A stretch of 13,248 nucleotides of DNA from NCBI GenBank assembly GCA_002469975.1, contig DKMG01000004.1, positions 1 through 13,248 of the forward strand. Direction: 5' to 3'. Position numbers and translations under genes: made by a program. This stretch comes from Proteobacteria bacterium UBA7420 (GTDB lineage Bacteria; Pseudomonadota; Gammaproteobacteria; Magnimaribacterales; D2472). Of this stretch, positions 6,845 to 13,200 are shown piece by piece (within the stretch, counting starts at the first letter, position 1; each line of letters starts with the position of its first letter). The notes under the pieces are model-generated. The model did not search any database, was not told where the DNA came from, and worked only from the letters and a program-made list of their open reading frames with translations.

Positions 6845-7930
6845 ATGAATACGTCTGAATTCGAAATCTTTAATAGCCTCAATACTGAGATCATTATTCT
6901 AAAGGCTAAGGATTTCTCTTTACTCTGGTTAAACGACTCTGCAAAAGCCACGAATTGGATCCCAGACTCCCTGTCGCATGAATCAGTCAATATCTTTTCA
7001 TTGATGAATGAAGCTGCTGCTGAGGAAGTTAAAGAGCTACTCAGTCAGGCAAAAAAAAATGCCAGCTCCATTACTAGAAGAGATTTTATAATTGAGGGCC
7101 GCTCTGATCAGCTTCGCACTCTAGATCTTACGGTGACCTATTCTGAGAAAGCTGACCTGATTTATATCGAAGCATTGAACACCGAAAACTTGAATAAAAT
7201 TATTGATTCCACCAGAAGCTTTGCAACACAAAAAATTGCAGCTAGCTTGGCTCGGACACTTGCCCATGAAGTGAAAAATCCTTTGTCTGGAATAAAGGGT
7301 AGTGCTCAAATCCTTAAATCAAGGTACTCAGATGATTTCTCTAAGAAATTTTTAAAAATCATTGAGGATGAGACGGATAGATTAAATGAAATTGTTACAA
7401 AAATTCTTACTCCTGCAAAAAAACCATCCTTTGCGTATTTTAATCTTCATGAAACGCTGCAAAGAGTTTTAGCTCTTACCGATGCAGAAACACAAGAAAA
7501 TTTAACAATTAATAGAGAATTTGATCCTAGTATTCCTGAGATTTATGGGGATAAGAATTTATTTATTCAGGCATTAATGAATGTTGTGAGAAATGCCATG
7601 CAGGCATGTGCTGATTACTCAGAAATACCAATGCTGAGCATTAAGACTCAAATAACATACAGACAACCTATTAATGGAACTATTCATGGCACTCTTGCTG
7701 AAATTATTATTAGCGATAATGGCCCGGGAATTGATCCTGATCTGCGCGATCAAATATTCTTTCCAATGATTTCAAGCAAAGAAACAGGCTCAGGAATTGG
7801 CCTATCAATTGCTCAGGATATTATTAGAATTCACGGTGGAGCTATTTCTTTTGAGCGTAGAAATGAAGAAACGCTCTTTTCAATTTTAATACCTATTTCT
7901 CAAGCTATGCAGGGTGCACAAAGTGCATAA
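6845..7930 (+). CDS. ntrB: Nitrogen-regulation sensor histidine kinase NtrB
   Basis: A 361-residue cytoplasmic two-component kinase/phosphatase that controls NtrC in response to nitrogen status, normally through binding of PII (GlnB/GlnK). The N-terminal ~115 residues form a PAS-like sensor region. Then come the H-box LAHEVKNPLSGIKGSAQIL with phospho-acceptor H141, the N-box NVVRNAMQA (N250), the G1 box DNGPGI (291-296), the phosphatase-relevant FFPMISSK and the G2 box GSGIGLS (315-321). There are no membrane helices, as expected for NtrB. The ATG at 6845 follows the terminator by 14 nt and has no recognisable ribosome site. An NtrC half-site-like sequence lies just after the upstream stop. 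The 3' end overlaps ntrC. Confidence 0.95.
   Translation: MNTSEFEIFNSLNTEIIILKAKDFSLLWLNDSAKATNWIPDSLSHESVNIFSLMNEAAAEEVKELLSQAKKNASSITRRDFIIEGRSDQLRTLDLTVTYSEKADLIYIEALNTENLNKIIDSTRSFATQKIAASLARTLAHEVKNPLSGIKGSAQILKSRYSDDFSKKFLKIIEDETDRLNEIVTKILTPAKKPSFAYFNLHETLQRVLALTDAETQENLTINREFDPSIPEIYGDKNLFIQALMNVVRNAMQACADYSEIPMLSIKTQITYRQPINGTIHGTLAEIIISDNGPGIDPDLRDQIFFPMISSKETGSGIGLSIAQDIIRIHGGAISFERRNEETLFSILIPISQAMQGAQSA
7915..7927 (+). repeat. Perfect inverted repeat over the ntrC start codon
   Basis: TGCAC-AAA-GTGCA is a perfect 5-bp dyad with a 3-nt loop. Its right arm contains the chosen GTG start (7923). In RNA it could mask the start until ribosomes finishing ntrB open it. The half-site spacing (3 bp) is too short for the normal NtrC operator (7 bp between TGCAC and GTGCA). 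Confidence 0.55.
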
Positions 7931-9299
7931 AGTGTGGATTGCTGATGACGATGCAGCTATTCGCATGGTCCTTGAAGAAGGTCTTAAAAGTGACAGATTA
8001 TTAATTACTACCTTTGCTAGTGGCGAACTGCTGATCGAGGCATTAAATGCTGATCAGCCTGATTTAATTATCTCGGATATTAAGATGCCTGGCATGCAGG
8101 GCTACGATCTCTTGAAGCACATCAAGAACAATTATGAGAAGCTACCAGTGATTATCATGACAGCTTTCACTGATATGCAAGCTGCAATTGATGCCTATGG
8201 TGGTGGTGCCTTTGAGTACATTCCAAAGCCGTTTGATTTAGATGAGGCTCTGCAAACAATCAATCGAGCTCTTGAAGAAAATAAACAAACGGCTCCAAAA
8301 AAAATCTCTAAATCTGAAATTATTGGCTCGGCAACTTCCATGCAGGTAGTCTTTCGCTCTATCGGGAAGCTTGCCAATACTAATGCAACAGTTCTAATAC
8401 AAGGCGAGTCAGGAACAGGAAAAGAGCTTGTCTCAAAATCACTCCATAAAAATAGCCCAAGATTTGATATGCCTTTCATTGCATTAAATATGGCAGATAT
8501 TCCAAAAGAGTTAATTGAATCAGAGTTATTTGGCCATGAAAAAGGTGCTTTTACAGGTGCTGTGGAACAGCGGATAGGCAGATTTGAGCAAGCAAATGGA
8601 GGAACTCTTTTTCTTGATGAGATAGGTGATATGCCATTGGAGACTCAAACTCGATTGCTGCGAGTACTATCCAATAAAGAATTTTTTAGAGTAGGTGGAG
8701 ATAAGCCCATTAAAGTAGATGTAAGGATTTTAGCAGCAACTCATCAAAGTTTAGAATCACTAGTTGCAGCAGGAACATTTAGGGAGGACCTCTACTACAG
8801 ATTGAATGTTATTCGTGTGGAAGTGCCCCCCCTAAGAGAAAGAAAAGAGGATATTGGAGATTTAACTGCAGCATTTCTTAAAACCCATGCAGACTCTTTA
8901 ATGGAGCCAAGTAAGTCTCTTTCGCATGAAGCATTGATGGCCTTAACGGCCTATGATTGGCCAGGCAATGTACGGCAACTTGAAAATACTTGCTACTGGA
9001 TTGCTTTGATGGCACCAACAGACAATGTAAAGCTCGAAGATCTGCCCAAGGAAATCTTTAATGTCGCATCGTCAACTGAAAAACAATCATCTGACTGGGA
9101 GGCAGGATTCTCTCAGTGGCTTGCAGAGGTCTATCTCAACAACCCAGAAAACATGCTTGAGATCATCGAACCAAAAGTTGATAAGCTAATGATTGATTTT
9201 GCACTGGAGCAAACGAAAGGAAAAAAACAGGATGCTGCGAAGGTTTTAGGCTTAGGCAGAAATACCTTGGCAAAAAAAATGAGCTCTCAAAAAGACTAA
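7923..9299 (+). CDS. ntrC: Nitrogen-regulation response regulator NtrC, sigma-54 activator
   Basis: A ~458-residue DNA-binding activator of sigma-54 promoters. The receiver domain carries acidic residues D8/D9 (IADDDAAIR), phospho-acceptor D52 (IISDIKMPG), T80 and K102. The AAA+ domain has Walker A GESGTGK (161-167), the sigma-54 contact loop GAFTGA (208-213), Walker B TLFLDE (228-233) and the arginine-rich segment PPLRERKEDI. A Fis-type helix-turn-helix at the C-terminus (KKQDAAKVLGLGRNTLAKKM) binds DNA. Three in-frame GTG codons are possible (7914, 7923, 7932). I chose 7923 because AGGG at 7911-7914 then has an 8-nt spacer; the start at 7914 would have no usable site and would add three residues. 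The gene overlaps ntrB by 8 bp (17 bp from 7914) and the start lies in a small hairpin. It ends in a 4-bp convergent overlap with grxC. Confidence 0.96.
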   Translation: MHKVWIADDDAAIRMVLEEGLKSDRLLITTFASGELLIEALNADQPDLIISDIKMPGMQGYDLLKHIKNNYEKLPVIIMTAFTDMQAAIDAYGGGAFEYIPKPFDLDEALQTINRALEENKQTAPKKISKSEIIGSATSMQVVFRSIGKLANTNATVLIQGESGTGKELVSKSLHKNSPRFDMPFIALNMADIPKELIESELFGHEKGAFTGAVEQRIGRFEQANGGTLFLDEIGDMPLETQTRLLRVLSNKEFFRVGGDKPIKVDVRILAATHQSLESLVAAGTFREDLYYRLNVIRVEVPPLRERKEDIGDLTAAFLKTHADSLMEPSKSLSHEALMALTAYDWPGNVRQLENTCYWIALMAPTDNVKLEDLPKEIFNVASSTEKQSSDWEAGFSQWLAEVYLNNPENMLEIIEPKVDKLMIDFALEQTKGKKQDAAKVLGLGRNTLAKKMSSQKD

Positions 9300-9547
9300 T
9301 TCAGGAGATCCATTAAATTACCAGCAGAATGGAGAGCAAACAAATCGTCGCACCCACCAACATGATCATCATCAAACCAGATTTGTGGTACCGATGTTTT
9401 TCCAGCCTTATCTGCCATTTCAGCTCTTAGCGAAGGATTAAAGTCAACGGAGATCTCATTAAATTCAATACCTGCTTCTTTGAACAATCCTTTTGCTTTA
9501 TAGCAATATGGGCATGTTTTAGTTGTATATATAGTGACTGCTTTCAT
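9296..9547 (-). CDS. grxC: Glutaredoxin 3 (GrxC type)
   Basis: An 83-residue thioredoxin-fold protein that reduces disulfides and glutathione adducts using glutathione. The dithiol active site is CPYC (C12, C15). The cis-proline segment TSVPQIWF (51-58) and the glutathione-binding GGCDD (64-68) are present. Length matches E. coli GrxC (83). It is the last gene of a minus-strand operon, 6 bp after the DUF2141 gene. In E. coli grxC also follows a rhodanese (yibN) but is in turn followed by secB; secB is absent here. There is no strong ribosome site, so translation is probably coupled to the upstream gene. The stop TAG shares the tetranucleotide CTAA with the ntrC stop on the other strand, so the two 3' ends overlap. 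Confidence 0.95.
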   Translation of the reverse strand: MKAVTIYTTKTCPYCYKAKGLFKEAGIEFNEISVDFNPSLRAEMADKAGKTSVPQIWFDDDHVGGCDDLFALHSAGNLMDLLN

Positions 9548-9553
9548 AGTTAA

Positions 9554-9997
9554 TTACTTGAGATTAATATTTTGAACTGCTGATCCAGCTAGGATAAATT
9601 GAGCTTGAGCAAAGGTAGGTGCTGATAATTTACCCATGGCATTATTGGAAAAGCCATATTGCTCCTTGGGAATTCCAAGAAAGTTTTTATCTATTTTCTT
9701 GTTTCCATTTAAATCAATAAAAAGTGCAATGGCATAGGATCCATCTGGGATATCAAGGGTGAATTGAGATACCTCTTGTGGCTCAACAAAAACCTCAAGG
9801 CCTGCAACAACTCCATCCTCTGATCGCTTCTCTCTCTTAACAGAGTTCTCATAGTCCATAGAGTTATCATAGAGTGCTAGCATTAAAGTGCCTGGCTTGT
9901 CCTGGTTTCCAAGATTAATAATGAGTTCGCCAGCATGAGCATGACTTGCAAAGGTGAGGACAAAAAGACAAAAGCTATGAGTGAGCAAATATTTCAT
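9554..9997 (-). CDS. Exported DUF2141 domain protein
   Basis: A 147-residue predicted periplasmic protein. It begins with a clear Sec signal peptide: MK, a hydrophobic core (HSFCLFVLTFA), and a likely cleavage after SHAHA at residue 22. The mature part shows the DUF2141 pattern: LIINLGNQDKPGTLMLALYD near the start, a conserved SYAIALFIDLNGNKKIDKNF (a D-x-N-x-N acidic loop that could bind Ca2+), and GIPKEQYGFSNNA. The function of this family is unknown. I start it at the ATG at 9997. An in-frame ATG at 10030 would place 11 extra residues before the signal peptide and overlap the rhodanese gene. It lies 7 bp after the rhodanese stop and 6 bp before grxC. An exported protein between two cytoplasmic-facing sulfur/redox genes is unexpected. 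Confidence 0.85.
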   Translation of the reverse strand: MKYLLTHSFCLFVLTFASHAHAGELIINLGNQDKPGTLMLALYDNSMDYENSVKREKRSEDGVVAGLEVFVEPQEVSQFTLDIPDGSYAIALFIDLNGNKKIDKNFLGIPKEQYGFSNNAMGKLSAPTFAQAQFILAGSAVQNINLK

Positions 9998-10004
9998 GAG
10001 ATTA

Positions 10005-10421
10005 CTATACCTGAACAAGTGGCAAGCCATCTTGCTGCCAGGTGGATATGCCGCCCTTCAAAACATAGGTATCTTTATAGCCATGAGATTGAAGTTTTTC
10101 ACCGCTTAATGCTGCATTCCTACCCATAGAGCAAAATAAGATAATTGGTTTATTCTGCATCTTCAATAATTCATCATGCCTAGAATCTAGCTCATCGAAT
10201 GGAATATTAATTGCTCCAGCAATAGACCCTGCTTCAAATTCTTTTTTAGGCCTCACGTCTAACAGTGCCGCTGATTTTTTGTTCACTAATTTAGTTAGCT
10301 GTGCGCAATCTACCCTGCTACCCCCACGCCCTGTCTCGGAGCGAAACCACAGTAAAATAGAAAGAAATAAAGGCACAGATAAGTACCAGTTATCAATTAA
10401 AAACAAATTGAATTCAAGCAT
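10005..10421 (-). CDS. yibN: Membrane-anchored rhodanese-domain protein (YibN-like)
   Basis: A 138-residue protein with one N-terminal membrane helix (about residues 6-26) and a single rhodanese domain. LLDVRPKKEFEAGSIAGAINIP (start of the fold, D55) and the active loop CSMGRNA with C97 as sulfur carrier are visible; the domain ends with VLKGGISTW. Such proteins transfer or sense sulfane sulfur, but the substrate is not evident here. Length and position match E. coli YibN, which also precedes grxC and is divergent from a phosphoglycerate mutase gene. The ATG at 10421 has no ribosome site. A GATAAT on the minus strand at 10433-10428 would place the transcript start almost on the ATG, so a leaderless message is possible but unproven. 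Confidence 0.88.
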   Translation of the reverse strand: MLEFNLFLIDNWYLSVPLFLSILLWFRSETGRGGSRVDCAQLTKLVNKKSAALLDVRPKKEFEAGSIAGAINIPFDELDSRHDELLKMQNKPIILFCSMGRNAALSGEKLQSHGYKDTYVLKGGISTWQQDGLPLVQV

Positions 10422-10466
10422 TCGTCTATTATCGCTTAAAATATATTTTCATGTGAGGTTTATACA

Positions 10467-11090
10467 ATGAAAGATCATAATTTTTTAGTTTTAGTCAGGC
10501 ACGGTCAAAGTGAATGGAATGCAAAAAATTTATTTACTGGATGGAAAGATCCAGGATTAACTGACAAGGGGAATGATGAGGCCAAGACTGCTGGTGAGCT
10601 TATTAAAAATAGAGAGATCAGATTTTCAGTCATGTACACCTCGGTGCTTCAACGCGCAAAAATTACTGGAGATATGATACTCAATGAGATTGATCAAGCG
10701 GATATACCTGTGATAGAAGATCAGGCGTTAAATGAACGAGATTATGGTGACCTTGCAGGCTTAAATAAAGATGATGCTCGCAAGCAATGGGGCGAAGAAC
10801 AGGTGCATATCTGGAGAAGGTCTTATGATGTTCCTCCTCCTGGTGGTGAAAGTTTAAAAAATACAGCCGAAAGAGTATTGCCTTATTTTAATCAAGAAAT
10901 TATGCCAAGATTAATGGCTGGAGAAAATATCTTAGTTGCAGCTCATGGTAATTCCCTGCGATCTCTTGTCATGCAATTAGATCAACTATCTAAGCATGAG
11001 GTCTTGAGCTTAGAAATTCCAACCGGGGCTCCAATTTTGTATTCTTTTTCTGGTGAGCCAATCCCTGCGGGCAAAGAAAACCTTTTTTGA
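10467..11090 (+). CDS. gpmA: 2,3-bisphosphoglycerate-dependent phosphoglycerate mutase, short form
   Basis: A 207-residue glycolytic/gluconeogenic enzyme that interconverts 3- and 2-phosphoglycerate through a phosphohistidine. The motif RHGQSEWN carries phospho-acceptor H12, followed by the family stretch NLFTGWKDPGLTDKG. R63 (LQRAK), the acid/base E90 (NERDYGDLAG) and H160 (AAHGNSLR) complete the site. E. coli GpmA has 250 residues; this one lacks the ~25-residue insertion after the WRR segment (here WRRSYDVPPPGGESL) and the long C-terminal tail. The short form is common in alphaproteobacteria. A good ribosome site (GAGG at 10455-10458, 8-nt spacer) supports the ATG. It is divergent from the rhodanese operon with only 45 bp between. 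Its stop overlaps the mutY start codon. Confidence 0.94.
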   Translation: MKDHNFLVLVRHGQSEWNAKNLFTGWKDPGLTDKGNDEAKTAGELIKNREIRFSVMYTSVLQRAKITGDMILNEIDQADIPVIEDQALNERDYGDLAGLNKDDARKQWGEEQVHIWRRSYDVPPPGGESLKNTAERVLPYFNQEIMPRLMAGENILVAAHGNSLRSLVMQLDQLSKHEVLSLEIPTGAPILYSFSGEPIPAGKENLF

Positions 11091-12088
11091 AACAAGACTT
11101 TAAAAATATTTCTACCCAAGTGGTTCATTGGTATCTTGTCGATGGCAGGCATGATTTACCATGGCGTCACAAAGTCACTCCATACAGAATATGGATCTCT
11201 GAGATTATGCTTCAACAAACACAGGTGCAAACAGTTATTCCTTACTTCAATGCTTTTATAAAAAAGTACCCCACCCTGGCAACCCTCTCACCAGCTTCTG
11301 AAGATGAAATTTTAGCTATGTGGTCAGGCTTGGGTTTTTATAGAAGGGCAAGGAATATCTTTGCGGCCAAGGAGATCATAAAAAAAGAATATGAAAATAA
11401 ATTCCCAAAACACTTAGAGCAAATTATACGTTTGCCAGGCATTGGTAAATCAACAGCTGGTGCTTTGATGTCCCTGGCATTTCTTGAGCCGCAGCCAATT
11501 CTAGATGGCAACGTTAAACGAGTCATCTCTCGTTTAATTAAGAAAGATATTGCTGTCTTAAAAGAAAAGGAGCTGTGGGAGCTCTCTAAGAAGCTAGTGA
11601 ATCAAGAGGATTGCTTTTCTTATACTCAGGGCATCATGGATCTTGGCGCCACTGTTTGCACGCAAGCCAATCCATCATGCCACACTTGCCCCCTCAATAA
11701 ATCATGTAAATCAGCATTTAAGGTTAAGGCTCAGGTAAAAAATAACACTGCAAAAACAAAAAAGATTATTACCATGAATTTCTCTTTGGTTCTCACAGCT
11801 CATTCTTTTTTACTGGCCAAGAATGAAGAGGGCTCAATTTGGAATCATTTGTGGGTGCCCTTTAAAGACTCAGTGATCGCTTTGCATGCCTCGAAATTAA
11901 AGCTGCTCAAGCGTGAGCACATAAGACATGAGTTAACGCACCGGAGTCTTGATCTATCTATTAATATCTACCTTGCAACCAAAGAGTTTAAAGTAACCAC
12001 AAACCAAAAATATGAATGGATAAAAAAGTATAGAATAAAGGATTACGGAACCCCTCAACCTCTAACAAAATTAATGAGTCAATTATGA
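11087..12088 (+). CDS. mutY: A/G-specific adenine DNA glycosylase
   Basis: A 333-residue base-excision repair enzyme that removes adenine mispaired with 8-oxoguanine. The catalytic core shows E39 (SEIMLQQTQV), the helix-hairpin-helix LPGIGKSTAG (116-125), catalytic D140 (ILDGNVKRV) and the iron-sulfur cluster cysteines C191, C198, C201 and C207 with C-x6-C-x2-C-x5-C spacing. The C-terminal 8-oxoG-recognition domain (about 228-333) is present, but the usual FSH loop reads LTH (283-285). The start is TTG at 11087 in a TTGA overlap with the gpmA stop. No ATG lies nearby, and the next residues (STQVVHWYLVDGR) align with the E. coli N-terminus, so a TTG start with translational coupling is the best reading. 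yggX follows through an ATGA overlap, as in the conserved mutY-yggX pair. Confidence 0.93.
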   Translation: MKQDFKNISTQVVHWYLVDGRHDLPWRHKVTPYRIWISEIMLQQTQVQTVIPYFNAFIKKYPTLATLSPASEDEILAMWSGLGFYRRARNIFAAKEIIKKEYENKFPKHLEQIIRLPGIGKSTAGALMSLAFLEPQPILDGNVKRVISRLIKKDIAVLKEKELWELSKKLVNQEDCFSYTQGIMDLGATVCTQANPSCHTCPLNKSCKSAFKVKAQVKNNTAKTKKIITMNFSLVLTAHSFLLAKNEEGSIWNHLWVPFKDSVIALHASKLKLLKREHIRHELTHRSLDLSINIYLATKEFKVTTNQKYEWIKKYRIKDYGTPQPLTKLMSQL

Positions 12089-12354
12089 GCAATACAGTTT
12101 TCTGCAAAAAGTTTCAAAAAGATTTACCGGCTATGCGTGTTCCGCCTATGCCTGGACCCAAAGGTAAAGAGCTGATGGATTCGGTTTCACTAGAAGCCTG
12201 GGAAGCCTGGAAATCTCATCAAACAATGTTAATTAATGAAAAACACCTAGATCTATCTAAGTCAGAGGATCGAGCTTGGCTGATTGATCAAATGGGTAAG
12301 TTTTTTAATAACGAAGATGTGGAGCAAGCTTCTGGTTTTAAAGCTTTGGACTAA
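12085..12354 (+). CDS. yggX: Probable Fe(2+)-trafficking protein YggX
   Basis: An 89-residue cytoplasmic protein of the YggX family, implicated in other gammaproteobacteria in iron handling and in protecting iron-sulfur clusters from oxidants. The conserved N-terminal TVFCKKFQKDLPAM with C7, the PGPKGKELMDSVSLEAW block, and the signature WKSHQTMLINEKHLDLS are clear. Length is normal (about 90). The ATG overlaps the mutY stop (ATGA), so the two are co-translated; MutY itself carries a 4Fe-4S cluster. Its stop shares CTAA with the stop of the oppositely oriented dehydrogenase gene. No terminator follows. Confidence 0.95.
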   Translation: MSNTVFCKKFQKDLPAMRVPPMPGPKGKELMDSVSLEAWEAWKSHQTMLINEKHLDLSKSEDRAWLIDQMGKFFNNEDVEQASGFKALD

Positions 12355-13115
12355 CTGTTCCACCAGGCAACGTCAGAAAAAGGTCTTAAATCAATTTCGT
12401 GAGTCCAGGCAGATCTATGTTGCTGGGCTAAGTGATAATAAGTCTCAGCAATTTTTTCAGGCAGAATCAATCCATCATGCTCCATTCCACGAGACTCTCT
12501 AAGCTGTTGAAACATTTCTTCGCCTAGCATTTTTCCCAGGGTATCTGGTGCATCAACCATGCCATCAACAACGACATGCGCAACGTGAATTCCTTTGGCA
12601 GAAAATTCTGCATTCAGAGTCTGACAGAGCATCCTTCGACCACCCATAGCCGCTGCATGTGAGTGCTGGTTTTTATTCCCGCGCATGGCTGCCGTTGCTG
12701 AGGTTACAAGGAAGGTTCCAGAGCCTCTGGCTTCCATAATCGGCATCAAGCTTTTTGCGATCCTAAAGAGTCCCAAGTCTGCCATTCTCCATCCCCACTC
12801 AAATTCTTTTAAGGAAGTTTCATGGAGCAACTTCATCCCTGATTGAGCCCCTAAGTTATATATCAGCACTTCGATGGGGCCTACATCCTTTTCAATAGTA
12901 GCAACCAGATCCTCTAAAACATTTTCCTCAATGGCATCTATAAGATAACCAGAGGCGCTGCCTCCCCTCTCCTCAATCTGACTCACCATTTGATCTAAAC
13001 CATCCTGATCAGACCTTCTGCACAAACAGGCATGAAATCCTTCGCTAGCAAATTTTGCAGCAACTGTTCCTCCGATCCCAGCTCCTGCACCTAAAACTAA
13101 ACATACTGGCTTCAT
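12351..13115 (-). CDS. Atypical short-chain dehydrogenase/reductase lacking the YxxxK pair
   Basis: A 254-residue Rossmann-fold protein of the SDR superfamily. The N-terminal cofactor motif reads LGAGAGIGG (8-16), and RR at 33-34 after the second strand could favour NADP(H). The NNAG motif is replaced by NLGAQS (87-92). The catalytic Ser is present (S139 in LVTSATAAMRG). At the positions expected for Tyr and Lys, 13 and 17 residues later, the sequence has S152 and A156 (HSHAAAMGGRR). The C-terminal half (KGIHVAHVVVDGMVDAPDT and SAWTHEIDLRPF) resembles a group of uncharacterised SDRs, some of which also have a changed Tyr. It may therefore bind a nucleotide without classic dehydrogenase chemistry. 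A strong GGAGAGG just upstream supports the ATG at 13115. The substrate cannot be told. Confidence 0.87.
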   Translation of the reverse strand: MKPVCLVLGAGAGIGGTVAAKFASEGFHACLCRRSDQDGLDQMVSQIEERGGSASGYLIDAIEENVLEDLVATIEKDVGPIEVLIYNLGAQSGMKLLHETSLKEFEWGWRMADLGLFRIAKSLMPIMEARGSGTFLVTSATAAMRGNKNQHSHAAAMGGRRMLCQTLNAEFSAKGIHVAHVVVDGMVDAPDTLGKMLGEEMFQQLRESRGMEHDGLILPEKIAETYYHLAQQHRSAWTHEIDLRPFSDVAWWNS

Positions 13116-13180
13116 TCAACCTCTCCAAATGATAATAATATTTATATTCTAACTAACTATTCTCCATCGCGCAGTTCGGT

Positions 13181-13186
13181 TATAAT
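13181..13186 (+). promoter_or_regulatory. Candidate -10 element for the tRNA-Phe gene
   Basis: TATAAT lies 14 bp before the mature tRNA 5' end, which would place the start near 13193 and leave a leader of about 8 nt for RNase P. No good -35 is seen at 16-18 bp. The rest of the gap (13116-13180) should also contain the promoter of the oppositely oriented dehydrogenase gene, which I could not pinpoint. Confidence 0.45.
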
Positions 13187-13200
13187 TTTCAGCTCTCAAT

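Noticed and set aside
9935..10129. Plus-strand open frame opposite the rhodanese/DUF2141 genes
   Set aside because: It is the antisense shadow of two well-supported genes and shows no family motif or ribosome site.
12284..12502. Plus-strand open frame over the end of yggX and the end of the SDR gene
   Set aside because: It is out of frame with yggX, overlaps the SDR gene on the other strand, and has no recognisable domain.
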